A stretch of DNA of 64,000 nucleotides, taken from positions 124,001-188,000 of the forward strand of contig NZ_JAMBOE010000004.1 in NCBI RefSeq assembly GCF_023715465.1, read 5' to 3'. The position numbers were made by a program, and so were the translations under genes. Shown piece by piece: positions 8,838 to 18,173 of this stretch. Each line of letters starts with the position of its first letter. The first letter of the stretch is position 1. The notes under the pieces are model-generated. The model had not been told where the DNA came from. It did not search any database and saw only the letters and a program-made list of their open reading frames with translations. This DNA is from Paenibacillus macerans (GTDB taxonomy: Bacteria > Bacillota > Bacilli > Paenibacillales > Paenibacillaceae).

Positions 8838-9863
8838 TTAGGATATAACGCCGTTCGCCGGGAGTTGTTGCCACGAATAAAATTTGCCTTTTTTGTTGAT
8901 TTTGCCGACCAGTGTGGGAGCTCCTTTTTTGGTGAACGTATATTCATTAGCTTTGATCGATACCGAATAGCCTTTCAGATTGATCGAAAAGATCGATTGA
9001 ACCGCCGGTTTGGCCACGGACAGGGCTTTGGTCTTGCTCAGCCTCGGCTTGGCAAATGACTTGGCAAAATCCTGCTCATCGTTCCAATCTTCTCCTGTCA
9101 TATTATAAACTTCCCAGACTTTGCCGGTCTTCGCCCCGATCAAAACATGGTTAAAATCGTTTTCGTCCTGATAATTCCATACGAAATTTTTATCCCCTTC
9201 CTTCTCGCGAATGACGAAGTCGAAAGGTTTGGTGGTGCTGATTCCCAGCGCTTTCAGGGCGCGGGAAGCTTTGTTGTTCAACTGCGAATTGGCGCTGCTT
9301 TTAGAATAGGAAATACTTGCTTTAATGGTATTGTTATTGTCCAAGTCGATGTACAGGTTTTGGGCATTGCCGAAAAATACCCAGTAATTACGCAGCTGTT
9401 TATCCTCCTGGTACGGGGAATAGACCCGCCAGAGCGCTTCGGGTTTGAATTTTTGGTCAGTGTCAAAAGTTTTCAGAAAGGACGTTACACGAGAACTCAA
9501 AGTTTTGTCCATCACTTTATCCCTATCGTCGGCCTTATAAATAATCGACGTGGACTCTACCCGGTTTTTCTTAGGGTTATAGAGTTGGCTGAAAGTTGCG
9601 TCGGCCTTCCCGCTCAGCGTTCCCTCAACGACCCAAAGATTCTCGTCTACGCTGGTAAACGTAATTTTCGAATTTGGGGCCAGCTTGTTTAGTGCATCCG
9701 TAAGTTTATCCGAGACGGCCTGATCGATGTTCGGCGCGGTCTGCGCGTCTTGCTCCACCGCCTGAGACGACTGATCAGACGGCTGCTCCGCGTGAATCGG
9801 GACCGCGGTAAACATAAGAGACAGAACTGCGACGGTTGCTGCGATGGATCTCCATTTTTTCAT
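8838..9863 (-). CDS. Secreted protein of unknown function
   Basis: A 341-residue protein with a clear Sec signal peptide (MKKWRSIAATVAVLSLMFTA, cleavage probably after VPIHA near residue 25). The mature part is polar and contains two or three YcdB/PepSY-like alpha-beta stretches, for example VLIGAKTGKVWEVYNMTGED and LSVAKPAVQSIFSINLKGYSV. No catalytic motif was seen. AGGAGGG lies 11 bases before the ATG. It stands alone, convergent with the yjfB-like gene and divergent from the coiled-coil gene at 10157. The resemblance to YcdB/PepSY propeptide domains is weak and no function is proposed. Confidence 0.65.
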   Translation of the reverse strand: MKKWRSIAATVAVLSLMFTAVPIHAEQPSDQSSQAVEQDAQTAPNIDQAVSDKLTDALNKLAPNSKITFTSVDENLWVVEGTLSGKADATFSQLYNPKKNRVESTSIIYKADDRDKVMDKTLSSRVTSFLKTFDTDQKFKPEALWRVYSPYQEDKQLRNYWVFFGNAQNLYIDLDNNNTIKASISYSKSSANSQLNNKASRALKALGISTTKPFDFVIREKEGDKNFVWNYQDENDFNHVLIGAKTGKVWEVYNMTGEDWNDEQDFAKSFAKPRLSKTKALSVAKPAVQSIFSINLKGYSVSIKANEYTFTKKGAPTLVGKINKKGKFYSWQQLPANGVIS

Positions 9864-10071
9864 ATTTCTTAAATTCCCTCCTGTGCTAAATGTCAGTCAT
9901 CACTTTTTTATAACGTACAAAGTGAGGGAAATGTTGCCATCATGCTAAAAGAGCCTTTTGTTAATACGTTAATGGTAATTCAAACCGTCAAGACAGAGCC
10001 GTGCCATTGCGCCAATATAATGACGTATTGTTCAATTTCTTGCGAAAATTGTGAAGTTTTGTCCTCTTTTA

Positions 10072-10100
10072 TTTTCAAAGGGCCGAAGGGAAAGTATAAT
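10072..10100 (+). promoter_or_regulatory. Candidate promoter of the coiled-coil gene
   Basis: TTTTCA (10072-10077), 17 bases, TATAAT (10095-10100), 57 bases ahead of the start at 10157. Perfect -10, moderate -35. Confidence 0.55.
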
Positions 10101-10156
10101 TGGGTTATTAAGCAAATCCCTCAGCCGATGAGGAACCCGATGAGGAGTTTTGTACG

Positions 10157-10495
10157 ATGAGCAACGCGGAGTTAAAAGAATTGCTACAATCTGTGATAAA
10201 CGAGTCCTTACAGCCGGTAAAGGATGACATTCGTTCGATAAAGGATGACATCCAACTGCTGAAGACAGGACAAGAAGAGCTGCGGCTAATCACTAGCGCG
10301 ATTCGCGACCGGCAGGAAGAAACCGACGCCAAACTTGAAGCGTTAAGCATGGACGTGAAGTATATGCACGGCGATCTGGTCCGGATTGAGCAAAAGCTGG
10401 ACGAAAACGAGTCCGAACTTCGGGGGGATGTCCGGTTCCTTAACCATCGGATCGCCGATCTCGAAATGGAAGTCGAAAAATTAAAAAACCGGTAA
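10157..10495 (+). CDS. Small coiled-coil protein of unknown function
   Basis: A 112-residue, highly charged, almost wholly helical protein. Heptad-like spacing of I/L runs throughout (for example VKDDIRSIKDDIQLLKTGQE and DLVRIEQKLDENESELRG), so it should form a parallel coiled coil. It has no signal peptide or membrane segment. GAGGAG lies close ahead of the ATG, and a hairpin follows the stop. Proteins like this are common in Paenibacillus and Bacillus relatives and usually annotated as hypothetical. Confidence 0.65.
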   Translation: MSNAELKELLQSVINESLQPVKDDIRSIKDDIQLLKTGQEELRLITSAIRDRQEETDAKLEALSMDVKYMHGDLVRIEQKLDENESELRGDVRFLNHRIADLEMEVEKLKNR

Positions 10496-10531
10496 TGCGA
10501 ACCGCCAGGGAATTTACTCTGGCGGTCGCTT
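10496..10531 (+). terminator. Weak terminator-like hairpin
   Basis: GCGAACCGCCAG and CTGGCGGTCGC form a stable stem directly after the stop codon, but only a short T-rich tail (GCTTGTT) follows. Confidence 0.5.
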
Positions 10532-10546
10532 GTTCCAGCGAAACAT

Positions 10547-10745
10547 AAGGACAAAAAACGTCGCTATTCCGGTGATATCCGTCAATTTGAGAGAAATAGA
10601 GACGATTTATGTCGCTATTTTCTCGAGTCGCGGTAGGAATGCTCTCGTTCTGGGCACTTTATAGGAAAATAAGTACCAAAAATGCCGCTATTGGGGAGAA
10701 ACAGGCCTGGCTCCGGATAATAAGTACATAAAGTTCCGCTATTTT
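10547..10745. repeat. Intergenic four-unit repeat element, CGCTATT type
   Basis: Four related units end in CGCTATT; the CGCTATT cores start at 10562, 10613, 10686 and 10737, so the spacings are 51, 73 and 51 bases. The last two units also share AATAAGTAC upstream and the first two share an ACG/GTCGCTATT core. The element fills the gap between convergent genes. The same 50/60/50 layout with different unit sequence recurs at 41774, 48160, 48330, 48676 and 58538. Confidence 0.6.
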
Positions 10746-10764
10746 GATGCCCGAGAGGATGGTG

Positions 10765-11910
10765 TTAAGACGCTCCGGTTATAACGGAAACGATGCTCTT
10801 TCGCAATTGCTCCGCATTCCCCGCCTGATAGGGATCGGCATTAAAAAGAATCGCATCCGCCAGGTAACCTTCCGCAACCCTTCCCAATTCATGGCCGCTG
10901 CCAAGAATCTCGGCTGCGGTCGTTGTGGCAGCCTGCCACGTTTCTGCCCAAGACAGCCCATACTCCGTCAAAGTATCCAACTCTTGGAGATTGTGCCCGT
11001 GAAGTTGAGGTGTTGCGTAATCCGTCCCGAATCCGATCCGGACTCCCGCCCTTTGGGCGTATGCGATCGCCTTGGGATGGGCTTCGGCCGCCCGGGCTGC
11101 GCGGTCGCAGATCACCGGATTCAAAGCCAACACGCCTTTGGGGTCGGCGGCAATGCGGTAAATCGATGTCGTGGGCACAAAAGCGACTCCAGACGCAGCA
11201 AGCCGGCCGGCTTGATCCTCCGTCAAAAACATACCGTGCTCTATAGATTCCACTCCCACAGCAATAGACCAGTCTATGGTCACTCCTCCCCAGGTATGCA
11301 CCAAGACTTTTTTGTGATGAGCAAACGCATGGCGAACGATGAAGGTGAATTCTTCTTCTGAAAATATCGGATCAAGCACCTTTTCCGTGGGGGCTCCAAG
11401 GCCGCCTGTGGCCATAATCTTGATCCAGCCCGCACCGGAGTCAAAAATCTGCTGCAGACGCTGCTCCAGATGCCCCAGGCCGCGGCGGGCATCGGCGGCC
11501 CCAAGCATATCGCTGCTGGCGTGCACCCTTAAAGGATGACCATAGTGCTGCACGATATGCCGCACGGTGCTGGGCAAAATGCCGCCCGCGTCCCTCGCCG
11601 TCGTCACGCCGGTACGAAGGGTGGCTGCAAAAGCCTGCGCTTGCATCACTTCAATCTCATGCGGGTCCCGTTTCAATTGATCGGCATGGTCAAAATCCGT
11701 CCAAGCCAGATGGGTGTGCAAATCGATGACCCCTGGGCTTATCCATAAATCTTCGCCTGGACAATCCGTCTCGTCGCGGTGAGGATTTGCTTCGACGATT
11801 GAGGAGAACCGGCCATCCTGAATCGTGATATCAAAACGTTTTCCGTTAACCCCAACTATATGGACTTGATTTAAGGTTTGGGGTTGGGAGCTTTTATTGA
11901 TCAAGTTCAT
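10765..11910 (-). CDS. Amidohydrolase-family protein (prolidase/imidazolonepropionase-like)
   Basis: A 381-residue metal-dependent hydrolase of the amidohydrolase superfamily, cytoplasmic. The metal motif HTH is at about residues 65-67 (GVIDLHTHLAW). The likely bridging Lys is in KIMATGG, later metal His residues in VHTWGG and SIEHGM, and the final Asp in GFGTDYATP. This layout resembles Xaa-Pro dipeptidases and related enzymes of the superfamily. The frame is open to 12009, but the ATG at 11910 overlaps the preceding gene's stop as ATGA, so it is the coupled start. It is the last gene of the peptide-importer operon, suggesting it cleaves an imported amide or peptide; the substrate is unknown. 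Confidence 0.75.
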   Translation of the reverse strand: MNLINKSSQPQTLNQVHIVGVNGKRFDITIQDGRFSSIVEANPHRDETDCPGEDLWISPGVIDLHTHLAWTDFDHADQLKRDPHEIEVMQAQAFAATLRTGVTTARDAGGILPSTVRHIVQHYGHPLRVHASSDMLGAADARRGLGHLEQRLQQIFDSGAGWIKIMATGGLGAPTEKVLDPIFSEEEFTFIVRHAFAHHKKVLVHTWGGVTIDWSIAVGVESIEHGMFLTEDQAGRLAASGVAFVPTTSIYRIAADPKGVLALNPVICDRAARAAEAHPKAIAYAQRAGVRIGFGTDYATPQLHGHNLQELDTLTEYGLSWAETWQAATTTAAEILGSGHELGRVAEGYLADAILFNADPYQAGNAEQLRKSIVSVITGAS

Positions 11911-12965
11911 TCCCCCCAAACCTGCGAAACGGCCGCAATGGCTTGTTCCGGCTCTTGGCCTAACAACCGGGCGAGCGTCCTGATGGCCTTTTCTACGCTT
12001 GGCCGGCAAGCGTTCGCTCCAAAATGGTTGATCCGCAGGAGTTGCCCAAACAATTCTCCATCTCCCGGAGCAACAATGCCCGCAGGCTGATCGATCATCA
12101 AGCTGTGCTTCCCGGAGATCCGCACCGTTGTCGTCAGCGTGGAATAAAATCGGCTATCCTTCTGCCAAGGCTCAAGCCCCAAGGCTTTAATTCCTGCAAT
12201 CGCAGATGCCGCGGCCAATTCATGGCGCCGGATCACCCGCTCCAATCCCTCCTCTTCCACAAGCGTCAAGGCGGAGATCAAAGCCCTGGCCTCCAAAGCC
12301 GGAATGTTAGGCGGAACCCGCACCAGTGCCGTACCATCCCCGTTCGGTTTCAAATCCAGCAGGGACAAGATCGAATTGCGCGGGGCATACGTGTTCGATT
12401 CAAGGAATTCCCAGCCGCGCGGCGAAACGCTTACGGCGCTGACGCCATTCGGACCGGCCAACGCTTTTTGCGCGCCAATAGCTGCGAAATCCACGCCCCA
12501 TTCATCCACCGGCAAGGCTTCTCCCCCCACCGCCGACACGGAATCCATCACCGTGATGAGATTGAAGTCGCGCGCGATTTTCAATATTTCACGAGCCGGG
12601 TTAGATCCGCCCGTCACTACTTCAGCCTGCACAAAAGAGAGCGCACACGGCTTAAACTTTTCAATTGCCGCCAAGATCGCTCCCGCAGTAACCACCTCAT
12701 CAAAGGGGACGGCAACTTGGGCAACCGTGGCCCCGCCGCGTTCCAGCCACTTTCCGAACAAGCTTCCATAGGGACCGGTCACGACATTCAAAATCGACCG
12801 GCCTGGCGCGGAGATCCCGGCGGCCACCGCTTCAATGCCCAGGATCGCCTCCCCGGGGATGATGACCGGAGAATGCTTCGTAAACAATAACTTGGAGAGC
12901 TGATGTGTAAGTGTATCATACTCGGATAAGAAAAGCGGTACATATCCTTTAGGTTCTCGGCTCAT
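11907..12965 (-). CDS. Class V aminotransferase (alanine-glyoxylate/serine-pyruvate type)
   Basis: A 352-residue PLP enzyme of fold type I. TGPYGSLFGKWLERGG is the N-terminal signature of the alanine-glyoxylate/phosphonopyruvate aminotransferase group, VMDSVSAVGGEALPVDEWGVD carries the cofactor Asp, and the PLP Lys is in AIGAQKALAGPNG. It overlaps the upstream ATPase gene by 17 bases and the downstream amidohydrolase by 4, so it belongs to the importer operon. A role in deaminating an amino acid released from the imported compound is an inference. Substrate specificity cannot be read from sequence. Confidence 0.85.
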   Translation of the reverse strand: MSREPKGYVPLFLSEYDTLTHQLSKLLFTKHSPVIIPGEAILGIEAVAAGISAPGRSILNVVTGPYGSLFGKWLERGGATVAQVAVPFDEVVTAGAILAAIEKFKPCALSFVQAEVVTGGSNPAREILKIARDFNLITVMDSVSAVGGEALPVDEWGVDFAAIGAQKALAGPNGVSAVSVSPRGWEFLESNTYAPRNSILSLLDLKPNGDGTALVRVPPNIPALEARALISALTLVEEEGLERVIRRHELAAASAIAGIKALGLEPWQKDSRFYSTLTTTVRISGKHSLMIDQPAGIVAPGDGELFGQLLRINHFGANACRPSVEKAIRTLARLLGQEPEQAIAAVSQVWGE

Positions 12966-13740
12966 GCTGATGCAAACCTCCTGTTGTACTTAATTTTGGC
13001 ATTCTCGGAACAGCGGACAACAGCTCGCGGCTATACGACGTTTCAGGACTGGCGAAAAACCGCTCCTTGGCACTGATCTCCACCAGCCTTCCCTGTTTCA
13101 TTACCGCCACTGTATCGCTGATTTCATGGATAACCCCTAAATCATGGGAAATGAACAGCATCGTAAGGTCAAGCTCGGTCTTCAGCGTGTTAAACAGGTC
13201 AAGTACGCTCCGTTGGACGGATACATCCAAAGCGCTCGTCGGTTCATCCGCGATCAAAACGCTTGGTTCCACGCTTAATGCGCGGGCAATGGCGATCCGC
13301 TGCCCCTGGCCGCCGGAGAATTCATGGGGAAATCTGTCCAAAGCGCTTTCGGCGATGTGAACGCGGGCCAGCAGTTCCTTGCAGCGTTGCTCGACTTGAG
13401 CGCGGTCCACAATACGATGAAACAACAACGCCTCGGTTAAAATCTGCCGAATCGAATGCTTGGGATTAAGTGACGCATCAGGGTTCTGAAAGATCATCTG
13501 GATCTTTTTGCGCTGCTCACGGCTTCTTTGCTTCTTCAAAGGCTCCGATTCCAGCACGATCTGCCCCTCATCAGGCACAATCAACCCGGCAATCACCCGC
13601 GCCAGCGTGGATTTTCCTGAACCAGACTCTCCGACAAGGCCAAGCGTGGCATGCTGCCGCACTTGCAAATCGATGCCGTCCAGCGCCATAAACCCGCCGT
13701 AACGCACCTTGATATTTTTGACTTGCAGGGCTAATTCCAT
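12949..13740 (-). CDS. Peptide-type ABC importer ATP-binding protein, DppF/OppF-like
   Basis: A 263-residue ATPase: Walker A GESGSGKST near residue 40, signature FSGGQGQRIAIARAL, Walker B VLIADEPTSALDVS, and H-loop ISHDLGVI. It pairs with the DppD-like ATPase encoded just upstream. The frame is open from a TTG at 13746; the ATG at 13740, two bases after the upstream stop and 9 bases after GGGAG, is preferred. It is the fifth gene of the operon. Confidence 0.9.
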   Translation of the reverse strand: MELALQVKNIKVRYGGFMALDGIDLQVRQHATLGLVGESGSGKSTLARVIAGLIVPDEGQIVLESEPLKKQRSREQRKKIQMIFQNPDASLNPKHSIRQILTEALLFHRIVDRAQVEQRCKELLARVHIAESALDRFPHEFSGGQGQRIAIARALSVEPSVLIADEPTSALDVSVQRSVLDLFNTLKTELDLTMLFISHDLGVIHEISDTVAVMKQGRLVEISAKERFFASPETSYSRELLSAVPRMPKLSTTGGLHQHEPRT

Positions 13741-13742
13741 CT

Positions 13743-14498
13743 TCAAACGCTCCCTTCAAGCTCAGGTACAGGAAGCACCGAGTTCATCAGCATTTGGGTA
13801 TAAGGGTCTTGAGGGTTTTGTAAAAGACCATACGTCTCTCCCTGCTCCACGATCTTCCCTTCCTTCATGACGCACAGCTTGGAACACAACGCCGCCGCAA
13901 TGGCCAAATTATGCGTAACAAACACCATGGCAAAACCCAACTCTTGCTGCAAAGCCGAAATCGTTTCAATAATTTGCCGCTGCACGGTTACGTCGAGCGC
14001 GGTTGTAGGTTCGTCACAGAGCAGAATCCCGGGTTTGCACGCCAGGGCGATGGCGATGACGACGCGCTGGCACTGGCCGCCCGACAACTGGCTCGGATAG
14101 CGGTCGGATTTCTTCAAGGAATCCGGCAGTCCAAGCATTTCCAGCAGTTCCAGCGCTGCTCTGCGGGAAGCCCTTCGGCTTAATCGCTGCCGGTAATACA
14201 CGACTTCCGTCAGCTGCTGTACAACCGGACAAAGCGGGTCCAGCGCCCCTCTGGGGTCCTGAAAAACCATCGCGCTTCCGGCATCGCTCTTAATCACTCC
14301 GCCGGCCTGCTCGACACCTCGCGGAAGCAGTCCCAGAATCGCACGGAGCGTAAGCGATTTTCCCGAGCCTGATTCCCCGACTAACCCCAACGTTTCTCCC
14401 CTGTTTAACGTAAAGCTGACGTTATCGACCAATTTGGGGTTTGATTTGGCCGCCAGCGACAGGGATTCTATTTCCAAAACCGGAGTTGTTGACATCAT
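13743..14498 (-). CDS. Peptide-type ABC importer ATP-binding protein, DppD/OppD-like
   Basis: About 251 residues: Walker A GESGSGKS near residue 40, signature LSGGQCQRVVIAIAL, Walker B ILLCDEPTTALDVT, and H-loop VTHNLAIAA. It is shorter than typical DppD (about 330 residues) and lacks the C-terminal Cys-rich extension that binds an iron-sulphur cluster in some family members. GGAGG is followed by two ATG codons in a row at 14498 and 14495; either may be used. The start overlaps the DppC stop. Confidence 0.9.
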   Translation of the reverse strand: MMSTTPVLEIESLSLAAKSNPKLVDNVSFTLNRGETLGLVGESGSGKSLTLRAILGLLPRGVEQAGGVIKSDAGSAMVFQDPRGALDPLCPVVQQLTEVVYYRQRLSRRASRRAALELLEMLGLPDSLKKSDRYPSQLSGGQCQRVVIAIALACKPGILLCDEPTTALDVTVQRQIIETISALQQELGFAMVFVTHNLAIAAALCSKLCVMKEGKIVEQGETYGLLQNPQDPYTQMLMNSVLPVPELEGSV

Positions 14499-15361
14499 TT
14501 TTTCCTCCATAGGTCCGCCAACCCGTCACCCACAAGAGACAAGGCAATTCCCGTATACACTACGGCCAAGCCCGGAACCGCCGAGAGCCACCAGGCTGTG
14601 GTGATAAACGGCTGGCCGTCGGATATCATCGTCCCCCAATCCGGGGTTGGCGGGGTAATGCCGATGCCCAGATACCCGAGCGTAACAATGGCAACAAGCA
14701 GCCCAACCATATCTGTCATGAGGACGACAATCGCTTGAGGGAGCACATTGGGCAAGATATGGCGCAAAATGATTTTTACACCAGGCAGTCCCAAGGTTTG
14801 AGCGGAGGCTACCCATTCCTGGCGGCGAAACGAAGCGGTCAGTCCCCTAGTCACTCGGGCAAACACAATCCAGCCGACCAAGATAAAGGTGATATAAATC
14901 CCCCGCTGCCCGGCTCCGCTGGCAAAAGCGACGATAATTACAATCAAATAGAACGGAAAAGCGATAAACGTATCGGTAATCAGCGAAATGACGGAATCCA
15001 CCCATTTTCCGTAATACCCCGCGACCATGCCGAGAAATACACCGGTACAAAACGGAACAATTTCAGCCAGCACCATAATGGTCAAATCCGTCCGCGCCGC
15101 ATATATCAATCTCGTAAACAAATCGCGGCCCAATTGGTCGGTCCCCAGCCAATGTGCGGCAGACGGGGGCTGCAAAAATGCACTCAAATTTTGCCCGGAA
15201 GGATCATAGGGGCTAATCAACGGGATGAACACCGCCAGCAGAACAAGCGCCGCAAACATTATACTTCCCGCCAGAAGCGAAGGAGTACGCCGGATTCGGC
15301 TGATGACGCCCGGCTTTTTACCACCCTTCTGCAACTCGGGGTTTATGGTTATAGTTCTCAT
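14495..15361 (-). CDS. Peptide-type ABC importer permease, DppC-like
   Basis: A 288-residue membrane permease with an N-terminal OppC_N segment (LLAGSIMFAALVLLAVFIPLI) and about six helices in total. HWLGTDQLGRDLFTRLIYAARTD is the family hallmark after helix 1, and SAQTLGLPGVKIILRHILPN is the EAA loop that contacts the ATPases. It is coupled by 4-base overlaps to the genes on either side. Confidence 0.92.
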   Translation of the reverse strand: MRTITINPELQKGGKKPGVISRIRRTPSLLAGSIMFAALVLLAVFIPLISPYDPSGQNLSAFLQPPSAAHWLGTDQLGRDLFTRLIYAARTDLTIMVLAEIVPFCTGVFLGMVAGYYGKWVDSVISLITDTFIAFPFYLIVIIVAFASGAGQRGIYITFILVGWIVFARVTRGLTASFRRQEWVASAQTLGLPGVKIILRHILPNVLPQAIVVLMTDMVGLLVAIVTLGYLGIGITPPTPDWGTMISDGQPFITTAWWLSAVPGLAVVYTGIALSLVGDGLADLWRKK

Positions 15362-16287
15362 TGTTTTCCTTTCGTTCTGGGATCAAGCCACCAGGAGATG
15401 ATCTCAACCAGAAGACTAATCATCACAACACCAATCGCACAATATAGCGCAATGCCTTGAATGACCGGGAAATCCCGATTGGAAATGGAAGTGAACAGCA
15501 GGCTGCCGATCCCCTTGATGCCAAACACCTGCTCCACGACCAGCGTGCCGCCGATCAGATACGAAATATTTACGCCAAGCAGCATCAGCGTCGGCAGAGC
15601 CGCATTCCGTACCACATGCTTGAACAAAATCACGCTGCTTGGTATTCCCGCAGCTTTCAAGGTGACAACAAAATCCGCCTCCAACACTTCAAGCATCTGC
15701 ACTCTTAACGAGCGGACGAGAGTGGGAATCTGCGAGAACGCAACGGTAATCGCCGGAAGCGTAAGACTGTGCAAAGTCCCGATCCAGCCTTCGCGCACCC
15801 CGCCCACCGGGAACCAGCCCAGACGAACGCTAAACGCCAAAATCAAAAGCAAGCCAACCCAAAAGATTGGCATGCCCAAGGTTACGGTAGGAAAGATGCG
15901 GATCAAATGATCCGGCAGTTTATCCTTCTGCGTAGCGGCCAGTACAGCCAGCAAAAGGGCGATCACGATTGCCGCAAAACAAGCCATCCCGATCAGAATC
16001 AAGGTAACCGGAGCCCGCTCGGCTATCAACTCTCTTGTAGAGGTACCGGCAATGATGGAATTGCCGGTGTCTCCTTGCGTGAACAGCGTCTTCACAAACC
16101 GGATGAACTGCTCCCCTAAGGGGAGGTCCAGCCCGAGAGTATGATGCATACTCTCGATGGCTTCAGGCGTACTGTACTCTCCCAGGATCATTTTTGCAGG
16201 GTCCCCCGGCACGATTCTGATCAGGAAAAAAACGGCGGTCATCACGCAGAGGATCACGGCGATGGCTCTTACGACAGCTTTTATCAT
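15358..16287 (-). CDS. Peptide-type ABC importer permease, DppB-like
   Basis: A 309-residue permease with the DppB layout: a first helix, the external segment RIVPGDPAKMILGEYSTPEAIE, then five helices. LEADFVVTLKAAGIPSSVILFKHVVRN is the EAA loop. The 4-base ATGA overlap with the binding-protein gene upstream and with dppC downstream shows strict operon structure. Confidence 0.92.
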   Translation of the reverse strand: MIKAVVRAIAVILCVMTAVFFLIRIVPGDPAKMILGEYSTPEAIESMHHTLGLDLPLGEQFIRFVKTLFTQGDTGNSIIAGTSTRELIAERAPVTLILIGMACFAAIVIALLLAVLAATQKDKLPDHLIRIFPTVTLGMPIFWVGLLLILAFSVRLGWFPVGGVREGWIGTLHSLTLPAITVAFSQIPTLVRSLRVQMLEVLEADFVVTLKAAGIPSSVILFKHVVRNAALPTLMLLGVNISYLIGGTLVVEQVFGIKGIGSLLFTSISNRDFPVIQGIALYCAIGVVMISLLVEIISWWLDPRTKGKQ

Positions 16288-17903
16288 TTTTGGATACGCA
16301 CATCTTCAAAGCGGAGGCTTCCATTAGGCAAAACCACAAGCCCCTCCACGGAAGAACGGACGCCTTTCAAAATATCCGGATAATAAAGCGGAATGTACGG
16401 TACCTCATCCGCCAGCGTTTGCAGCAGTTTGGAGTAGATCTCGGCACGGCCTTCGCCATCCGGCGTTTTTTGGCCTTCATGCAGAAGCTTGGTTACTTCA
16501 TCGTTTGTATAATGCGTCCAGTAGGATTTGCTGAAGCCCTCCGGATCGGTTTGGAACGCAATGATCGAATTCGCGTCAGACGAATCGGCTTGCCCGCTGT
16601 TCAACATGGCCGAGAAATCATAGGCAAAAAACCGCTCCCGGAAGGTCGCCAACTCAATAGACTCGATTTCGATGTTAATCCCGATTTCCTTGCCGGCCGC
16701 CTGAATAATTTGTGCTTCCTGCGCTCTTGTGCTGTTGCCGGACGCCACCAAGAGTTTGGTGGTAAAGCCGTTAGGAAAGGCCGATTGGGCCAGCTCCTCC
16801 TTGGCGGCGGTTAAATCAAAATTCAGCGGTTTGATCGTATCGTTGGCGTTATAAGGAATCGCCGTCGGCAGCAAGGAATTCGCAGGTTTGGCATAGCCAA
16901 AGGTCAGCGCCTTGGTCAAACCTTCGCGGTCAAGAGCCAAAGCCAAAGCCCGGCGGACGTGGACATCGGAAAAATGCTTATCCAGCGTATTGAAGAACAG
17001 CTGCTCCGTCACCCAGCTGCCATTGGTTAATACGGCCGTGTCGGGGCCTTGTTTGATCTCATTGGCATTTTGCAGCGCCAGGGACTCGATCGCGTCCACT
17101 TCCCCGGCCTTAAGCTGGTTGATCGCCTGACTGTCATCTTGAATCAGCTTGTAGACAAGCTTGTCAATATAAGGCTTTCCTTCCTGCCAATAATAAGGGT
17201 TCTTCGTAAAGGTCACATCGCCTGCCGGATCCCACTTTTCAACAACAAACGGACCTGTACCTACCGGATGTTTGAAGAACTCTTCTTCGGAAACCCCGCC
17301 GAAATTGTTCGGAATAATGCCGTTGGAGAAGTTGGACAACTCCGAAATAAACGGAGTGTACGGCTCTTTGAGCGTAATGACGAGCGTGTGGTCATCCTGC
17401 GCTTTAACGGAATCAACCTTGGCCGCGATCGCAAGCGGACCGCCAACCTCCAAATGCCGTTTCAGCGAAAATACAGCATCCTCCGCCGTTACATCCGTGC
17501 CGTTGGAGAATTTCAAGCCGTCTCGCAGCACAAACGTATAGGTCAATCCATCATCACTAACGTTATGGGACTTTGCCAGCCCATCGATAATTTTGCCGTT
17601 GCTATCGAACGAAACCAGAGATTCAAATACTTTGTCAATCGCAAAAGCATTGTTCGCCGTAATCTGATTATGCAGATCAAACGAGGTCACCGATGCGGGC
17701 CGTCCATAGACGAAGGTTCCTCCCGCCGCGGGCTCTTTCGAATTTGCGTTTTGATCCGCGCCTTGATTGGTGTTTTGCTGTACTCCGTTATTTTGCTCCG
17801 CAGCATTTTTAGCTCCAGAGCATCCGGCAACCAACACCAATAATAAAATGGCTGATAGGCCTAACCCTAACGATTTCTTTAAAGACGCTTTGTACTTTAA
17901 CAC
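16284..17903 (-). CDS. Peptide-type ABC importer substrate-binding lipoprotein (SBP family 5)
   Basis: A 539-residue extracellular binding protein. The signal sequence ends in the lipobox LVAGC with Cys28, followed by an Asn/Gln-rich linker. The family 5 pattern is clear (AKSHNVSDDGLTYTFVLRDGLKFSNGTDVTAEDAVFSLKR, then PYYWQEGKPYIDKLVYKLI). Translation starts at a GTG (17903) 5 bases after AAGGAGGGG. As first gene of the seven-gene operon it defines the substrate, which may be a di/oligopeptide, opine-like compound or other solute; family 5 proteins vary widely. Confidence 0.9.
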   Translation of the reverse strand: MLKYKASLKKSLGLGLSAILLLVLVAGCSGAKNAAEQNNGVQQNTNQGADQNANSKEPAAGGTFVYGRPASVTSFDLHNQITANNAFAIDKVFESLVSFDSNGKIIDGLAKSHNVSDDGLTYTFVLRDGLKFSNGTDVTAEDAVFSLKRHLEVGGPLAIAAKVDSVKAQDDHTLVITLKEPYTPFISELSNFSNGIIPNNFGGVSEEEFFKHPVGTGPFVVEKWDPAGDVTFTKNPYYWQEGKPYIDKLVYKLIQDDSQAINQLKAGEVDAIESLALQNANEIKQGPDTAVLTNGSWVTEQLFFNTLDKHFSDVHVRRALALALDREGLTKALTFGYAKPANSLLPTAIPYNANDTIKPLNFDLTAAKEELAQSAFPNGFTTKLLVASGNSTRAQEAQIIQAAGKEIGINIEIESIELATFRERFFAYDFSAMLNSGQADSSDANSIIAFQTDPEGFSKSYWTHYTNDEVTKLLHEGQKTPDGEGRAEIYSKLLQTLADEVPYIPLYYPDILKGVRSSVEGLVVLPNGSLRFEDVRIQK

Positions 17904-18098
17904 AGCTGCCCCTCCTTAACTAATAATTCCTATGAATTTAGTATGAAAAGTATTATGAACCACTCCTCCGTATCTGTCAAACAAAAAATCACGATGATGG
18001 CGCGGGTCAAGTTTATTTTTTCCAATGCAGGAAATGAATTTGTTTTAACGGCGAACGGTTTTACTTATTTATACAATTTGACACTTTTTCGGAGGCGG

Positions 18099-18136
18099 CA
18101 AAAAAACGCGGCCCCGAGAATCTCGGAAGCCGCGCT
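18099..18136 (-). terminator. Terminator after the TetR gene
   Basis: Read on the minus strand, GCGCGGCTTCCGAG pairs with CTCGGGGCCGCGT and a run of seven T follows. It is nearly identical to the terminator at 23704-23741. Confidence 0.85.
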
Positions 18137-18173
18137 AAGCTTAATTTGTTGGCAATTATTTATCAGTATGCGC

